Of a stretch of 64,000 nucleotides of DNA, positions 1 through 7,666 are shown one piece after another (the first letter of the stretch is position 1; every line of letters begins with the position of its first letter). The notes beneath the pieces are model-generated. The model was given only the letters and a program-made list of their open reading frames with translations. It ran no database searches and was not told the origin of the DNA. Source of the stretch: an uncultured Chlorobiota bacterium (GTDB lineage Bacteria > Bacteroidota > Ignavibacteria > UBA10030 > UBA6906); NCBI GenBank assembly GCA_900696645.1, contig CAADGV010000023.1, positions 62,001 to 126,000 of the forward strand, read 5' to 3'. The translations under genes and the position numbers were made by a program.

Positions 1-1
1 G

Positions 2-796
2 AAAGAATTAAGCTATCTCAAAGAGTATATCAACAAGCGGTTTTCCATGAACAGCATTATTCGCGAAAGCGAATCGATGGCCGCGGCTGTCGAGATGCTG
101 CAGAAGATTTCGGCCTACGACAAGCCACTGTTGATTGTCGGAGAACCGGGAACAGGCAAGGACTTGGCTGCGTGGGCTGTCCACCACTCCGGACGCAGAA
201 AAGAAAAGCCGATGGTGGTGTTCGATTGCGCGGCATACCCGCCGAGCATTATGGAAACCGAACTTTTCGGCGACGGCAAGCCTGTTGCACCGCGGAAAAT
301 CGGCAAGATTGAGGAGGCGAATCTCGGAACTCTCTATCTCGACAGAATTGACTGGCTTGCATTGCCTGCGCAGGAAGCAATTCTCAGCATCATTCAAACC
401 AAAACATTCAAACCCCGTTACGGGGGAGCCCCCGTTCCGTGCGATATCCACTTGATTGCTTCAACGACATCTGATTTGAAACTGCTGAGCCGGCAGGGGA
501 AATTCAATGCCCAGTTGTATGATCTCATCCGTCAGTACGAAGTGGTGCTGCCGCCGCTGCGCGAGCGTGACAACGATATTCCTGTTCTTGCCGCTCACTT
601 TGTTGACGAGGCGAACAGGGAGTTCAACCTCTCGGTGTCGGGATTAGAGCCGGGGGCGGTTCGTAAACTGCTCAATTATGCATGGCCGGGCAATGTGAGA
701 GAATTGCGTAATGTGATTCGTGCAGCTATGACACTGGCACAGGGGACGATTCGCGAGAAAGACATCGTTATTCACCGGCAGGGAGTACTGAACTGA
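2..796 (+). CDS. Degenerate sigma-54-activator-like AAA+ ATPase, 3' part
   Basis: The reading frame is open to the left edge, so the gene starts upstream; an internal ATG lies at 47. Numbering from that Met, a Walker A motif GEPGTGKD is at residues 32-39, and the C-terminal signatures LPPLRERDNDIP and WPGNVRELRN place it in the NtrC-type enhancer-binding ATPase family. Family hallmarks are missing: there is no GAFTGA loop after ELFG, Walker B reads LYLDRID instead of LFLDEIG, the sensor I Asn is replaced (ASTTSDL), and both arginine-finger positions of the FREDLYYRL segment are changed (FNAQLYDLI). No Fis-type helix-turn-helix follows; the protein stops soon after the AAA lid. It probably neither hydrolyses ATP nor contacts sigma-54. 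The missing N-terminus may hold a receiver or other sensory domain. Confidence 0.8.
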   Translation, partial: KELSYLKEYINKRFSMNSIIRESESMAAAVEMLQKISAYDKPLLIVGEPGTGKDLAAWAVHHSGRRKEKPMVVFDCAAYPPSIMETELFGDGKPVAPRKIGKIEEANLGTLYLDRIDWLALPAQEAILSIIQTKTFKPRYGGAPVPCDIHLIASTTSDLKLLSRQGKFNAQLYDLIRQYEVVLPPLRERDNDIPVLAAHFVDEANREFNLSVSGLEPGAVRKLLNYAWPGNVRELRNVIRAAMTLAQGTIREKDIVIHRQGVLN

Positions 797-832
797 AAGG
801 CCGGAAATCTCTCGTGAATCAATCGGGGAACG

Positions 833-864
833 ATGGTGAGTGATATGCTCACCATTTTTCTTTT
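833..864 (+). terminator. Intrinsic terminator after the AAA+ gene
   Basis: A perfect 8-bp stem (ATGGTGAG 833-840 with CTCACCAT 848-855) with a 7-nt loop is followed by TTTTTCTTTT. It lies 36 bp after the stop codon and before the pyrE promoter, so it separates the two transcription units. Confidence 0.85.
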
Positions 865-921
865 CGGGATGTGAGATGGCTCTCCACAATTTCTTGCAAA
901 TCCACGGCCATCCTTCGTATA

Positions 922-949
922 TTGGCTACGGATTCTTGTAAACTATTCT
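922..949 (+). promoter_or_regulatory. Putative pyrE promoter
   Basis: TTGGCT (922-927) and TATTCT (944-949) are 16 bp apart, about 30 bp upstream of the pyrE ATG and after the preceding terminator. Assigned by pattern only. Confidence 0.35.
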
Positions 950-980
950 GCCGTAACTACATCCGGACAATTCTCAACGT

Positions 981-1574
981 ATGAATCAAACTGAAGTTCT
1001 TTCCATCTTTAAGCAAACCGGTGCGCTGCTCGAGGGGCATTTCCAACTCACATCCGGACTTCACAGTTCCCAGTACTTTCAGTGTGCCAAAGTTCTTCAG
1101 TACCCAAGTCACGCCGAGTTGTTGTGCGGTACAATTGCCGCGCATTTCGGGAAAGGCAGGTTCGATGCGGTAATTGCCCCCGCGCTCGGAGGTATCGTTG
1201 TAGGACAAGAAGTCGGCCGTCAACTGGGACTCAGAACGATGTTCACCGAACGGAAGGACGGCATCATGCAGCTACGCCGAGGGTTTGACATCGCTAAAAG
1301 CGAACGGGTGTTAGTCTGCGAGGATGTTGTCACAACAGGCGGTTCGGTTCATGAAGTCATCAAAATCGTGAAAGAAAAAGGCGGGCTCGTCGCCGGCGTC
1401 GGCTATATTGTTGACCGGAGCGGCGGGACAGTGAAATTTGAAACAGAGGCCGGAGGAAGCCAGTTTGCAACGCTCTACATGGAGGTTGTTGCATACAAGC
1501 AGGATGTGTGCCCGATGTGTAAACAGGGCATTCCGGTTACAAAGCCCGGCAGTCGTAGCAATGCGGCGGCGTAG
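981..1574 (+). CDS. pyrE: Orotate phosphoribosyltransferase
   Basis: This 197-residue enzyme transfers ribose-5-phosphate from PRPP to orotate, giving OMP in de novo pyrimidine synthesis. The PRPP-binding signature VLVCEDVVTTGGS is at residues 110-122, and the N-terminal segment FQLTSGLHS fits the family. A CPMC pair near the C-terminus (about 178-181) precedes IPVTKPGS, a tail seen in some PyrE subfamilies. There is no clear Shine-Dalgarno sequence before the ATG. It heads a compact run of genes (mscS 32 bp downstream, then Nudix, HAD and nucleoside phosphorylase) that is largely nucleotide-related. Confidence 0.95.
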   Translation: MNQTEVLSIFKQTGALLEGHFQLTSGLHSSQYFQCAKVLQYPSHAELLCGTIAAHFGKGRFDAVIAPALGGIVVGQEVGRQLGLRTMFTERKDGIMQLRRGFDIAKSERVLVCEDVVTTGGSVHEVIKIVKEKGGLVAGVGYIVDRSGGTVKFETEAGGSQFATLYMEVVAYKQDVCPMCKQGIPVTKPGSRSNAAA

Positions 1575-1606
1575 GCAACAATAAATGTATGTAAGGAAGT
1601 ATTGAA

Positions 1607-2689
1607 ATGTCCGGTTGGCTGGAACATATTGTGAACAACAAGCTGCTCTACCATACAATTGTTGCGGTAGTGATTGTGGTTGTGTTTGCGTTCCTCTCAT
1701 CGCTCGTGAAGCGAACGATGGGCTGGTTTGCGCGGAAGGTGTTCGCCAAAACAGAAACCGAACTTGACGACCTGATCGTTGCGACACTGCAACGGAACGT
1801 CAGGTCATTGATGGTCATTTTCGGGCTGCACGTCGGGCTGCGTGAAATACGGAAAGCAGCGGAGCTCGATGATGTGACCTTGCTGCAGATTCTCAGCTAC
1901 GCCGATACACTGGTATATCTTGCCGGCATCTTCGTTCTTGTCAGAGTGATTCTCGGCGTTCTTCGTGTGTTCATCAACTGGTCGCTTGACCGCGTGTCGG
2001 ATGATTCTTCCCAGCTCAAGCGAACGCTGGGTCCGTTGGCGTCCAAAATCGTTGGGTTGATTGTTGGATTGGTGGCGGCGATTATCGTTCTCGATCATTT
2101 TGATGTCAATATCGGAAGTCTGCTCGTCTCACTTGGCGTCGGCTCCCTTGCAGTTGCCCTTGCCGCACAGGATACGCTTGCGAACATGATTGCCGGCTTT
2201 GTCATTCTTGCCGACCGTCCGTTTCGTGTCGGCGACCGGATTGAGTTGCCGTCGGGACAGATTGGCGACGTGCAGCAAATCGGATTGCGCTCGACATTGA
2301 TCATGAATTTCGATAGTAACGTGATTGTCGTGCCCAACGCTGAACTCGTCAAGGGCCGTATCGTGAATTTCGCCTATCCGCATAATCAGATGCGCGCCAT
2401 CGTGAAGGTGAGTGTTGCCTATGGAACAGAAGCGTCACGCGTGCGGTCGATTCTCCTCGATATCGCCCGGAGTCATCCGGATATTTTACCCGACCCTCCG
2501 CCCGATGTGTTCTTTACGGCGATGAACGACTCGGCGCTCGAGTTCACACTTATCGCCCGGGCATCGGATTTCACGAAGCGATACAAAGCCGAATGTGACC
2601 TACGGGAACAAATCTATGAAGCACTCAACAAACACAATATCGAGATTCCGTTTCCTCAACGTGTTGTTCACATGAAAAACCCATCCTGA
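1607..2689 (+). CDS. Small-conductance mechanosensitive channel, MscS family
   Basis: A 360-residue inner-membrane channel that opens under membrane tension and releases solutes on hypo-osmotic shock. Hydrophobic segments occur at about residues 14-34, 95-125 and 145-170. They are followed by the MscS pore helix and beta-domain signature (GVGSLAVALAAQDTL, then ADRPFRVGDRIELPSG) and a cytoplasmic domain ending in IEIPFPQRVVH. The length suits an MscS/YnaI-like member with one extra membrane helix. The stop codon overlaps the ATG of the next gene by one base (TGATG), implying translational coupling. Confidence 0.9.
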   Translation: MSGWLEHIVNNKLLYHTIVAVVIVVVFAFLSSLVKRTMGWFARKVFAKTETELDDLIVATLQRNVRSLMVIFGLHVGLREIRKAAELDDVTLLQILSYADTLVYLAGIFVLVRVILGVLRVFINWSLDRVSDDSSQLKRTLGPLASKIVGLIVGLVAAIIVLDHFDVNIGSLLVSLGVGSLAVALAAQDTLANMIAGFVILADRPFRVGDRIELPSGQIGDVQQIGLRSTLIMNFDSNVIVVPNAELVKGRIVNFAYPHNQMRAIVKVSVAYGTEASRVRSILLDIARSHPDILPDPPPDVFFTAMNDSALEFTLIARASDFTKRYKAECDLREQIYEALNKHNIEIPFPQRVVHMKNPS

Positions 2690-3234
2690 TGGATCTGAAA
2701 CGCCTCAAGCGTGATGTATTGTACACAGGAAAAGTATTTGATCTGATTGTGGATCAGGTCGAGTATCCGTCCGGAAACAAGGGCGTCCGGGAAATAGCCC
2801 ACCACCCCGGCGGCGCGGTTGTTGTGCCGTTGTTCGAAAACGGAACAGTGATGATGGTGCGGCAGCTTCGCTATCCGCTTGGTGTACATGTACTGGAACT
2901 TCCGGCGGGAAAACTGGACAAGGGTGAGGACCCGGCGGTGGCTGCTCGGCGTGAACTCGAGGAAGAGACCGGCTGGCTCGCTTCATCGCTTAACAAACTC
3001 ACATCAATTTATACCACGCCGGGATTCTGTGATGAAGAACTGCACATTTATCTTGCTACAGGTTTGCATCCGGCCGAAGACGGGCACAAGCGCGAAGAGG
3101 GCGAGCGTTCCATGACGATTCATCTCCTTCCTCTTTCTGATGCGGTGAAGATGGCGGAACACGGCGAGTTGAAGGATAGCAAAACTATTATCGGTTTGTT
3201 GCTTGCCCGACGATATCTTGAAAGGGAGAAATAG
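2689..3234 (+). CDS. Nudix hydrolase, ADP-ribose pyrophosphatase type
   Basis: A 181-residue protein with a full Nudix box (GKLDKGEDPAVAARRELEEE, about residues 67-86, continuing TGW) that binds the metal and cleaves a nucleoside-diphosphate bond. The N-terminal strand region (TGKVFDLIVDQVEYPSG) and the LPAGKLD lead-in match the ADP-ribose/NUDT5-like subgroup, so ADP-ribose or a related sugar nucleotide is the likely substrate; exact specificity cannot be read here. Its start overlaps the mscS stop codon, and the next small gene begins 2 bp after its stop. Confidence 0.88.
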   Translation: MDLKRLKRDVLYTGKVFDLIVDQVEYPSGNKGVREIAHHPGGAVVVPLFENGTVMMVRQLRYPLGVHVLELPAGKLDKGEDPAVAARRELEEETGWLASSLNKLTSIYTTPGFCDEELHIYLATGLHPAEDGHKREEGERSMTIHLLPLSDAVKMAEHGELKDSKTIIGLLLARRYLEREK

Positions 3235-3236
3235 CA

Positions 3237-3416
3237 ATGGAACACTCGCCGTATCCCTCAGACAGAACCTATCGGCTCGACCTGAAAGCCTGCATTGTGC
3301 AGGCATGCGGCGGTGAACTGGCGGAAATCTCATACTACGAACGGAACAATTGGGCGACCGTGGAATTGGAATGCGAGAAATGCAAGCGACGATTTGTCGT
3401 GAAAGTGGAGTGTTAG
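3237..3416 (+). CDS. 59-residue Cys-rich protein, possible zinc ribbon
   Basis: This short gene sits between the Nudix and HAD genes with gaps of 2 and 4 bp, and has AGGGAG upstream of its ATG. The product has five cysteines: C19 and C24 (CX4C), C46 and C49 (CEKC) and a terminal C59. The spacing of the two pairs by a short beta-like stretch suggests a metal-binding ribbon. The position and good ribosome binding site argue for a real gene. Function is not recognised. Confidence 0.7.
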   Translation: MEHSPYPSDRTYRLDLKACIVQACGGELAEISYYERNNWATVELECEKCKRRFVVKVEC

Positions 3417-3420
3417 GGGA

Positions 3421-4062
3421 ATGGGCTTTGCCAATATCATTTTCGATTTCGATGGAACGCTGACCGATTCGAAACACGATATTGCGGGCGCACAAGTGTG
3501 GGTGTTGCAACAACTTGGCGTGCAGAATGTCCCGAAAGAAATGCTGTTTCCGTATATCGGAAAAACGCTGGAGGAGACATTCTCCACTCTCCTTCCGGCT
3601 GAGTTGCATGATCGCATTCCGGAGGCGGCGCAAATGTATTCCGACTACTACCGGCCCAGATCACTCGAAACAACAAAGCTCTTTCCGGGAGTCCGTGAGA
3701 CTCTCGAGATTTTCCACTCTCACGGAAAGAGAATGGCAATTGCTTCAACCAAAAAGGGACAAGGTATCCGCCGGGCAACCGATCATTTCGGCATAACGGA
3801 ATTCTTTGTTCAGTTGCAGGGGAGCGACGGCATTCCGTACAAACCCGATCCGTTCATCATCCATTTGATAATTTCCGACCAACAGTGGAACGCAAATGAA
3901 ACGTTGATGGTCGGCGATACCGACAATGATATCCTTGCCGGAAAGAACGCCGGCATTACCACCTGTGCGGTCACATACGGCTCCCTATCCTCGGAACAGT
4001 TGCGGCGGTACAATCCTGATTATCTCATCGACAGCTTTCCGCAACTGCTGTCGCTCGTTTAA
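3421..4062 (+). CDS. HAD-superfamily phosphatase, phosphoglycolate phosphatase-like
   Basis: A 213-residue HAD hydrolase with motif I FDFDGTLTDS (nucleophile Asp and acid/base Asp), motif II in AIASTKKG, a Lys-containing segment (YKPDP), and motif IV GDTDNDILAGKNAG. The helical cap between motifs I and II is of the C1 type found in Gph/PpaX/YjjG-like enzymes. The substrate may be phosphoglycolate, pyrophosphate or a nucleotide; the nucleotide-related neighbours favour the last, but this is inference. It starts 4 bp after the Cys-rich gene. Confidence 0.88.
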   Translation: MGFANIIFDFDGTLTDSKHDIAGAQVWVLQQLGVQNVPKEMLFPYIGKTLEETFSTLLPAELHDRIPEAAQMYSDYYRPRSLETTKLFPGVRETLEIFHSHGKRMAIASTKKGQGIRRATDHFGITEFFVQLQGSDGIPYKPDPFIIHLIISDQQWNANETLMVGDTDNDILAGKNAGITTCAVTYGSLSSEQLRRYNPDYLIDSFPQLLSLV

Positions 4063-4095
4063 TTCTTTCTTTGCTTCACAAGGTCCGAGTGAGGT

Positions 4096-5427
4096 ATGAC
4101 ACCTGTTGAACTCATCCGCAAAAAACGCAACGGCGGCTCGTTGTCGAAGGATGAACTGCATGCGTTCATCACGGGGTTCGTCAACGGTACAATTCCCGAA
4201 TATCAAATGTCTGCCTTTCTCATGGCAGTGTACTTTAACGGGATGTCGGTTGAAGAACGTGCCACGTTCACGGAGGTGATGTTGCATTCCGGCATTGTGG
4301 TCGACCTCTCGATGATCCCCGGCGTGAAGGTGGACAAACACTCCACCGGAGGCGTCGGCGACAAAGTCTCGTTGATTCTTGCTCCGATGGTTGCAGCCTG
4401 CGGAGTTCCCGTACCGATGATCAGTGGTCGCGGCCTCGGACACACGGGCGGCACGCTGGATAAGCTTGAGTCCATCCCCGGTTTCCGAACAGACTTGAGT
4501 ATTGATGAATACAAGAACGTCATTGCGGAAACGGGCCTCGTGCTGATCGGGCAAACGGAAGAGGTCGCTCCGGCAGACAAGAAGATGTATGCCTTGCGGG
4601 ACGTGACGGCAACCGTGGAATCGATTCCTCTCATTGCGGGCAGCATCATGAGCAAGAAACTTGCAGAAGGAATTGATGCGCTTGTGCTCGATGTGAAGAC
4701 GGGCAACGGCGCTTTCATGCAACGGTATGACGACTCGGTGAAACTCGCCGAGGCACTTGTCTCCATCGGCAATTCGATGGGGAAGAAGACAATCGGGTTT
4801 ATTACGGACATGAACCAGCCTCTCGGATTCAACATAGGGAATTGGCTTGAGGTGGTTGAATCAGTCGAATGCCTGAAAGGGAAAAACGTTCCGGATTTGA
4901 TGGAGGTGACGTACGTGTTGGGAGGCACCATGCTCCGGCTCGGCAAGAAGGCTGACTCGATTAACGAAGGGATTGAACGATGCAAGTCAGCGGTCTCGTC
5001 GGGAAAGGCGTTCAACAAATTCCGCGAACTCGTGAAGCGGCAGGGTGGCGATGTCTCGTATCTCGACAATCCGGATTCGTATCCTCGGGCAGCCCATGTC
5101 AAGGAAGTCCGTAGCAAAAAAGGAGGATATATCTCCGGCTTCGCAACGATGGAAATCGGATTGCTCGCGATTGAACTCGGCGCAGGCCGCATAAAGCTTG
5201 ATGACGTTATTGATCCGAAGGCGGGTATCATCCTTACGAAAAAATTAGGGGACAGGGTAGACAAGGGCGAGTTGCTGGCAACAATCCACACAGACAAGGA
5301 GAATATTCTTAACACAGCGAGTGACAAACTGGCCTCGATGATAGAGATTGTTGATCGCCCGGTGACGCCCCCTCCGATAATCGTGTCGTACATCGACGAA
5401 ACTGGAATCAGGTTGTGGTCTTTTTAG
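4096..5427 (+). CDS. Thymidine / pyrimidine-nucleoside phosphorylase
   Basis: The 443-residue enzyme phosphorolyses pyrimidine (deoxy)nucleosides to base and (deoxy)ribose-1-phosphate. The phosphate-binding segment KHSTGGVGDK and the family signature SGRGLGHTGGTLDKLES are intact, and SKKLAEGIDALVLDVKTGNG supplies the substrate-site lysine region. Length fits DeoA/Pdp. DeoA and Pdp cannot be separated by eye, so no symbol is given. It closes the pyrE-led gene run; its start is GAGGTATG, 33 bp after the HAD gene. Confidence 0.93.
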   Translation: MTPVELIRKKRNGGSLSKDELHAFITGFVNGTIPEYQMSAFLMAVYFNGMSVEERATFTEVMLHSGIVVDLSMIPGVKVDKHSTGGVGDKVSLILAPMVAACGVPVPMISGRGLGHTGGTLDKLESIPGFRTDLSIDEYKNVIAETGLVLIGQTEEVAPADKKMYALRDVTATVESIPLIAGSIMSKKLAEGIDALVLDVKTGNGAFMQRYDDSVKLAEALVSIGNSMGKKTIGFITDMNQPLGFNIGNWLEVVESVECLKGKNVPDLMEVTYVLGGTMLRLGKKADSINEGIERCKSAVSSGKAFNKFRELVKRQGGDVSYLDNPDSYPRAAHVKEVRSKKGGYISGFATMEIGLLAIELGAGRIKLDDVIDPKAGIILTKKLGDRVDKGELLATIHTDKENILNTASDKLASMIEIVDRPVTPPPIIVSYIDETGIRLWSF

Positions 5428-5440
5428 AGGCGCCAAGTTA

Positions 5441-5469
5441 TTGACATTCTACCGATTCTAAGCTATTTT
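5441..5469 (+). promoter_or_regulatory. Putative promoter of the CBS-domain gene
   Basis: TTGACA (5441-5446) and TATTTT (5464-5469) are separated by 17 bp. Transcription from here would give a leader of about 170 nt before the CBS gene, containing the hairpin at 5503-5538. Confidence 0.5.
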
Positions 5470-5502
5470 CTTCGTAGGCACATCGCTAGAATTGTCGGTT
5501 TC

Positions 5503-5551
5503 CTCCCGTGCCGCAGGTCGGGTTGTCCGGCGTGGGAGAGGTTGCAACCTC
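5503..5551 (+). other. Structured leader: long hairpin overlapping a 14-bp palindrome
   Basis: CTCCCGTGCCG (5503-5513) can pair along all 11 positions with CGGCGTGGGAG (5528-5538), counting two G-U pairs, around a 14-nt loop. The last base of that stem begins a perfect palindrome GAGGTTGCAACCTC (5538-5551), which could fold alternatively with the same GGGAG segment. No U-run follows, so it is not a standard terminator. It may be a regulatory leader of the CBS gene. Confidence 0.45.
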
Positions 5552-5646
5552 CCTTGTACGCTACCGGTTGTCGTTACCTGTTAAGTTGATACGAATTCAG
5601 TGCACAGCTGTTCTTCACTATACACAACATCAACGAGGGTTTCGCC

Positions 5647-6105
5647 ATGACATCCATTATCAGACAATTGCTTGAAAATCGTCCATTGTTCACGATTGAC
5701 AAGGACGCATCGGTTCAAATGGCGGCCGAATACATGGCAAAGAACAACATCGGCGCATTGCCCGTTGTTGATGCTGAACGGTTGGTGGGGGTGTTTTCAG
5801 AACGGGACGTTATCAACCGGGTCGTTGTTCGCAACCTCGTCCCGGCACAGACTCGGGTTGGTGATGTGATGACGACAAACATCGTTGTAGCAGAATCCGA
5901 CGAGACGTATGAGGATTGTTTGAAGAAGATGAAACAAGCAAACTGCCGTCATCTTCCTGTTGTGGAGGGCGAAACGTTGATCGGGTTCATTTCGTTGCGT
6001 GACCTGCTGCAGGTGGATATTCACGAAAAGGATGACAAGATCGAGTTCCTGAACCACTACATGTTCCACGTTCCCGCGGGCATGGAAAAGAAATACGAAC
6101 GATAA
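5647..6105 (+). CDS. CBS-domain protein
   Basis: A 152-residue cytoplasmic protein made of a tandem CBS pair (about residues 8-62 and 70-128). The repeated pattern is seen in NNIGALPVVDAERLVGVFSE and NCRHLPVVEGETLIGFISLR. Such stand-alone pairs bind adenine nucleotides and regulate partners. The C-terminus (about 130-152) carries a short charged tail. The ferredoxin gene follows after 29 bp, suggesting co-expression. No enzymatic domain is attached and the partner is unknown. Confidence 0.88.
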   Translation: MTSIIRQLLENRPLFTIDKDASVQMAAEYMAKNNIGALPVVDAERLVGVFSERDVINRVVVRNLVPAQTRVGDVMTTNIVVAESDETYEDCLKKMKQANCRHLPVVEGETLIGFISLRDLLQVDIHEKDDKIEFLNHYMFHVPAGMEKKYER

Positions 6106-6134
6106 TCCACCACAACATCCGGAGCCGCTATACC

Positions 6135-6572
6135 ATGCCTGTCGTAACATTCTTCAACGAACACCGCTCATTCGACGTCGAACCCAACACCAATCTTCGC
6201 ACACTCATGCAGAAAGTCAACGTCTCGCCGTATCGCGGACTTGATATTCTACTGAACTGCCGCGGCAATAATTTCTGCGGAACGTGTGCCGTTGAAGTTG
6301 TTGATGGCAAAGGAGCCTCACCTCGCGGCCAGGATGAAGAGGCCACGCTTATGGGTAATCTTGTGATCGCAAAAGTCGTGGATAAGAATTTGCGGTTAGC
6401 CTGCCAGACCAATATCACAGGGGATATTGTCGTTAGAACCTGCCCTTCCCGCATAACGGACAAGCAGAAAACCAAGGAACGCTTTGCGCTGATCGGCATA
6501 GCATCGTTCTTCGGGCTTGTTCTTGCTGCGATGTTCGTGGTTCTCCTTCTCGATATGATTCACCTGTTTTAG
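6135..6572 (+). CDS. 2Fe-2S ferredoxin with C-terminal membrane anchor
   Basis: The 145-residue protein has a plant-type/adrenodoxin-like 2Fe-2S fold. Ligands are C42, C48 and C51 (CRGNNFCGTC) with the fourth at C90 (LACQTN). Unlike soluble ferredoxins it ends in a strongly hydrophobic helix (about residues 117-142), so the cluster domain would be held at the inner membrane, probably on the cytoplasmic side as there is no signal peptide. An acceptor is not evident; the neighbours are a CBS protein and a 63-residue protein. Confidence 0.85.
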   Translation: MPVVTFFNEHRSFDVEPNTNLRTLMQKVNVSPYRGLDILLNCRGNNFCGTCAVEVVDGKGASPRGQDEEATLMGNLVIAKVVDKNLRLACQTNITGDIVVRTCPSRITDKQKTKERFALIGIASFFGLVLAAMFVVLLLDMIHLF

Positions 6573-6644
6573 AGCGGTTAGCATTTTGCCCTTGTCATTC
6601 TTGCAACTCTGCCGTACATTTCGTGTGGGAGAAAGGAGAAAGCA

Positions 6645-6836
6645 ATGTTCGAACGCCTTACACTCGAAGAGACAAAGCTGCTCTCGGATATCATTGAAGA
6701 ATACCTCGCAGATCTTCGGTCGGAAATTGCCTCCACCGATGATTTTGATTACAAAACGGGATTGAAGAAAAAATCCGAAATGCTGCGAGTTATTCTCGGA
6801 AAGTTCGAGAGTGCAGGAACCGTTGTTGTCCATTGA
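6645..6836 (+). CDS. Small acidic hypothetical protein (63 aa)
   Basis: A 63-residue, mostly helical, charged protein preceded by a strong GGAGAAAGGAG ribosome binding site. No motif or signal peptide is visible and it was not recognised. It lies 72 bp downstream of the anchored ferredoxin on the same strand and converges with suhB 9 bp later. The good RBS and compact placement support it as a real gene. Confidence 0.65.
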   Translation: MFERLTLEETKLLSDIIEEYLADLRSEIASTDDFDYKTGLKKKSEMLRVILGKFESAGTVVVH

Positions 6837-6845
6837 GTGATGAAA

Positions 6846-7628
6846 TCAACGGAATCCCTTGCTCAGTACCGTGAGCATTGCATCATGAATGATGCCGTTG
6901 GTAGCGAGCACCTGCTTATTGTAGATCGTTGACTCGCTGCCTGCAAAGTCGGTCACGCTTCCGCCTGCCTCGCGCACGAACAGTATTCCCGCTGCCATAT
7001 CCCAGGGATTGAGATTCACTTCCCAAAACCCGTCGAATCTTCCTGCTGCTACGTACGACAAATCGAGCGCCGCCGAACCAAGCCGCCTGATGCCCCTCGC
7101 CTCCATCAGAAAATTCACAAAGTGCCCGATGGCGTTGTCGGGGTTTTCCGCGATGTCGTACGGAAAACCCGTGACGAGCAGACTGTCAATCAGTTTTGAA
7201 GAAGAAGTCACTTTCAATCGTTTGCCGTTGAGGAATGCTCCGGAGCCTTTTTCGGCGGTGAAGAGTTCATCAAGATTCGGATCGTACACAACGCCCGCAA
7301 CAATCTCTCCTTTGTATTCAATCCCGATCGTAACACAGAAGATGGGGAGTCCGTGCAGAAAGTTTGTTGTGCCGTCGAGCGGATCGATCACCCATTTGTA
7401 ATCGGATCCCGACAAGTCGGGACTTGCGCCACTTTCTTCGGCAAGAATGGCGTGATGAGGATAGTGCCGCTTGATGATACTGATGATGCGTTCTTCCGAG
7501 CCTTTGTCGATTTCGGAGACGAGGTTGCGTTCCTCGCCTTTCTTCGTTTCGATGGATTTGACACGTCCGACATTGTACTTGAGAAACTTGCCCGCTTCTT
7601 TTGCGGCTTCGATGGCGATAGTGAGCAT
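6846..7628 (-). CDS. suhB: Inositol monophosphatase family protein
   Basis: The enzyme removes phosphate from inositol-1-phosphate or similar sugar phosphates; SuhB homologues can also act in rRNA antitermination. The metal site is clear: AEESG (first Glu pair), IDPLDGTTNF and, near the C-terminus, NPWDMAAGILFVREAGG. I chose the ATG at 7628 (MLTIAIEAAKEAGKF, 260 aa) rather than an upstream start, because it matches the usual family N-terminus. It is the last gene of a minus-strand unit with hflX and the BatA-like gene; the gap to hflX is 38 bp. Confidence 0.9.
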   Translation of the reverse strand: MLTIAIEAAKEAGKFLKYNVGRVKSIETKKGEERNLVSEIDKGSEERIISIIKRHYPHHAILAEESGASPDLSGSDYKWVIDPLDGTTNFLHGLPIFCVTIGIEYKGEIVAGVVYDPNLDELFTAEKGSGAFLNGKRLKVTSSSKLIDSLLVTGFPYDIAENPDNAIGHFVNFLMEARGIRRLGSAALDLSYVAAGRFDGFWEVNLNPWDMAAGILFVREAGGSVTDFAGSESTIYNKQVLATNGIIHDAMLTVLSKGFR

Positions 7629-7666
7629 TGTACTCCGTAGTAGGTTTTTGCGCAACTTAAATTTGT

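Noticed and set aside
4203-5393. A 396-codon open frame on the minus strand
   Set aside because: It lies wholly antisense to the pyrimidine-nucleoside phosphorylase gene, whose motifs are intact. The translation is low-complexity and Ser/Pro-rich, as expected for a shadow frame.
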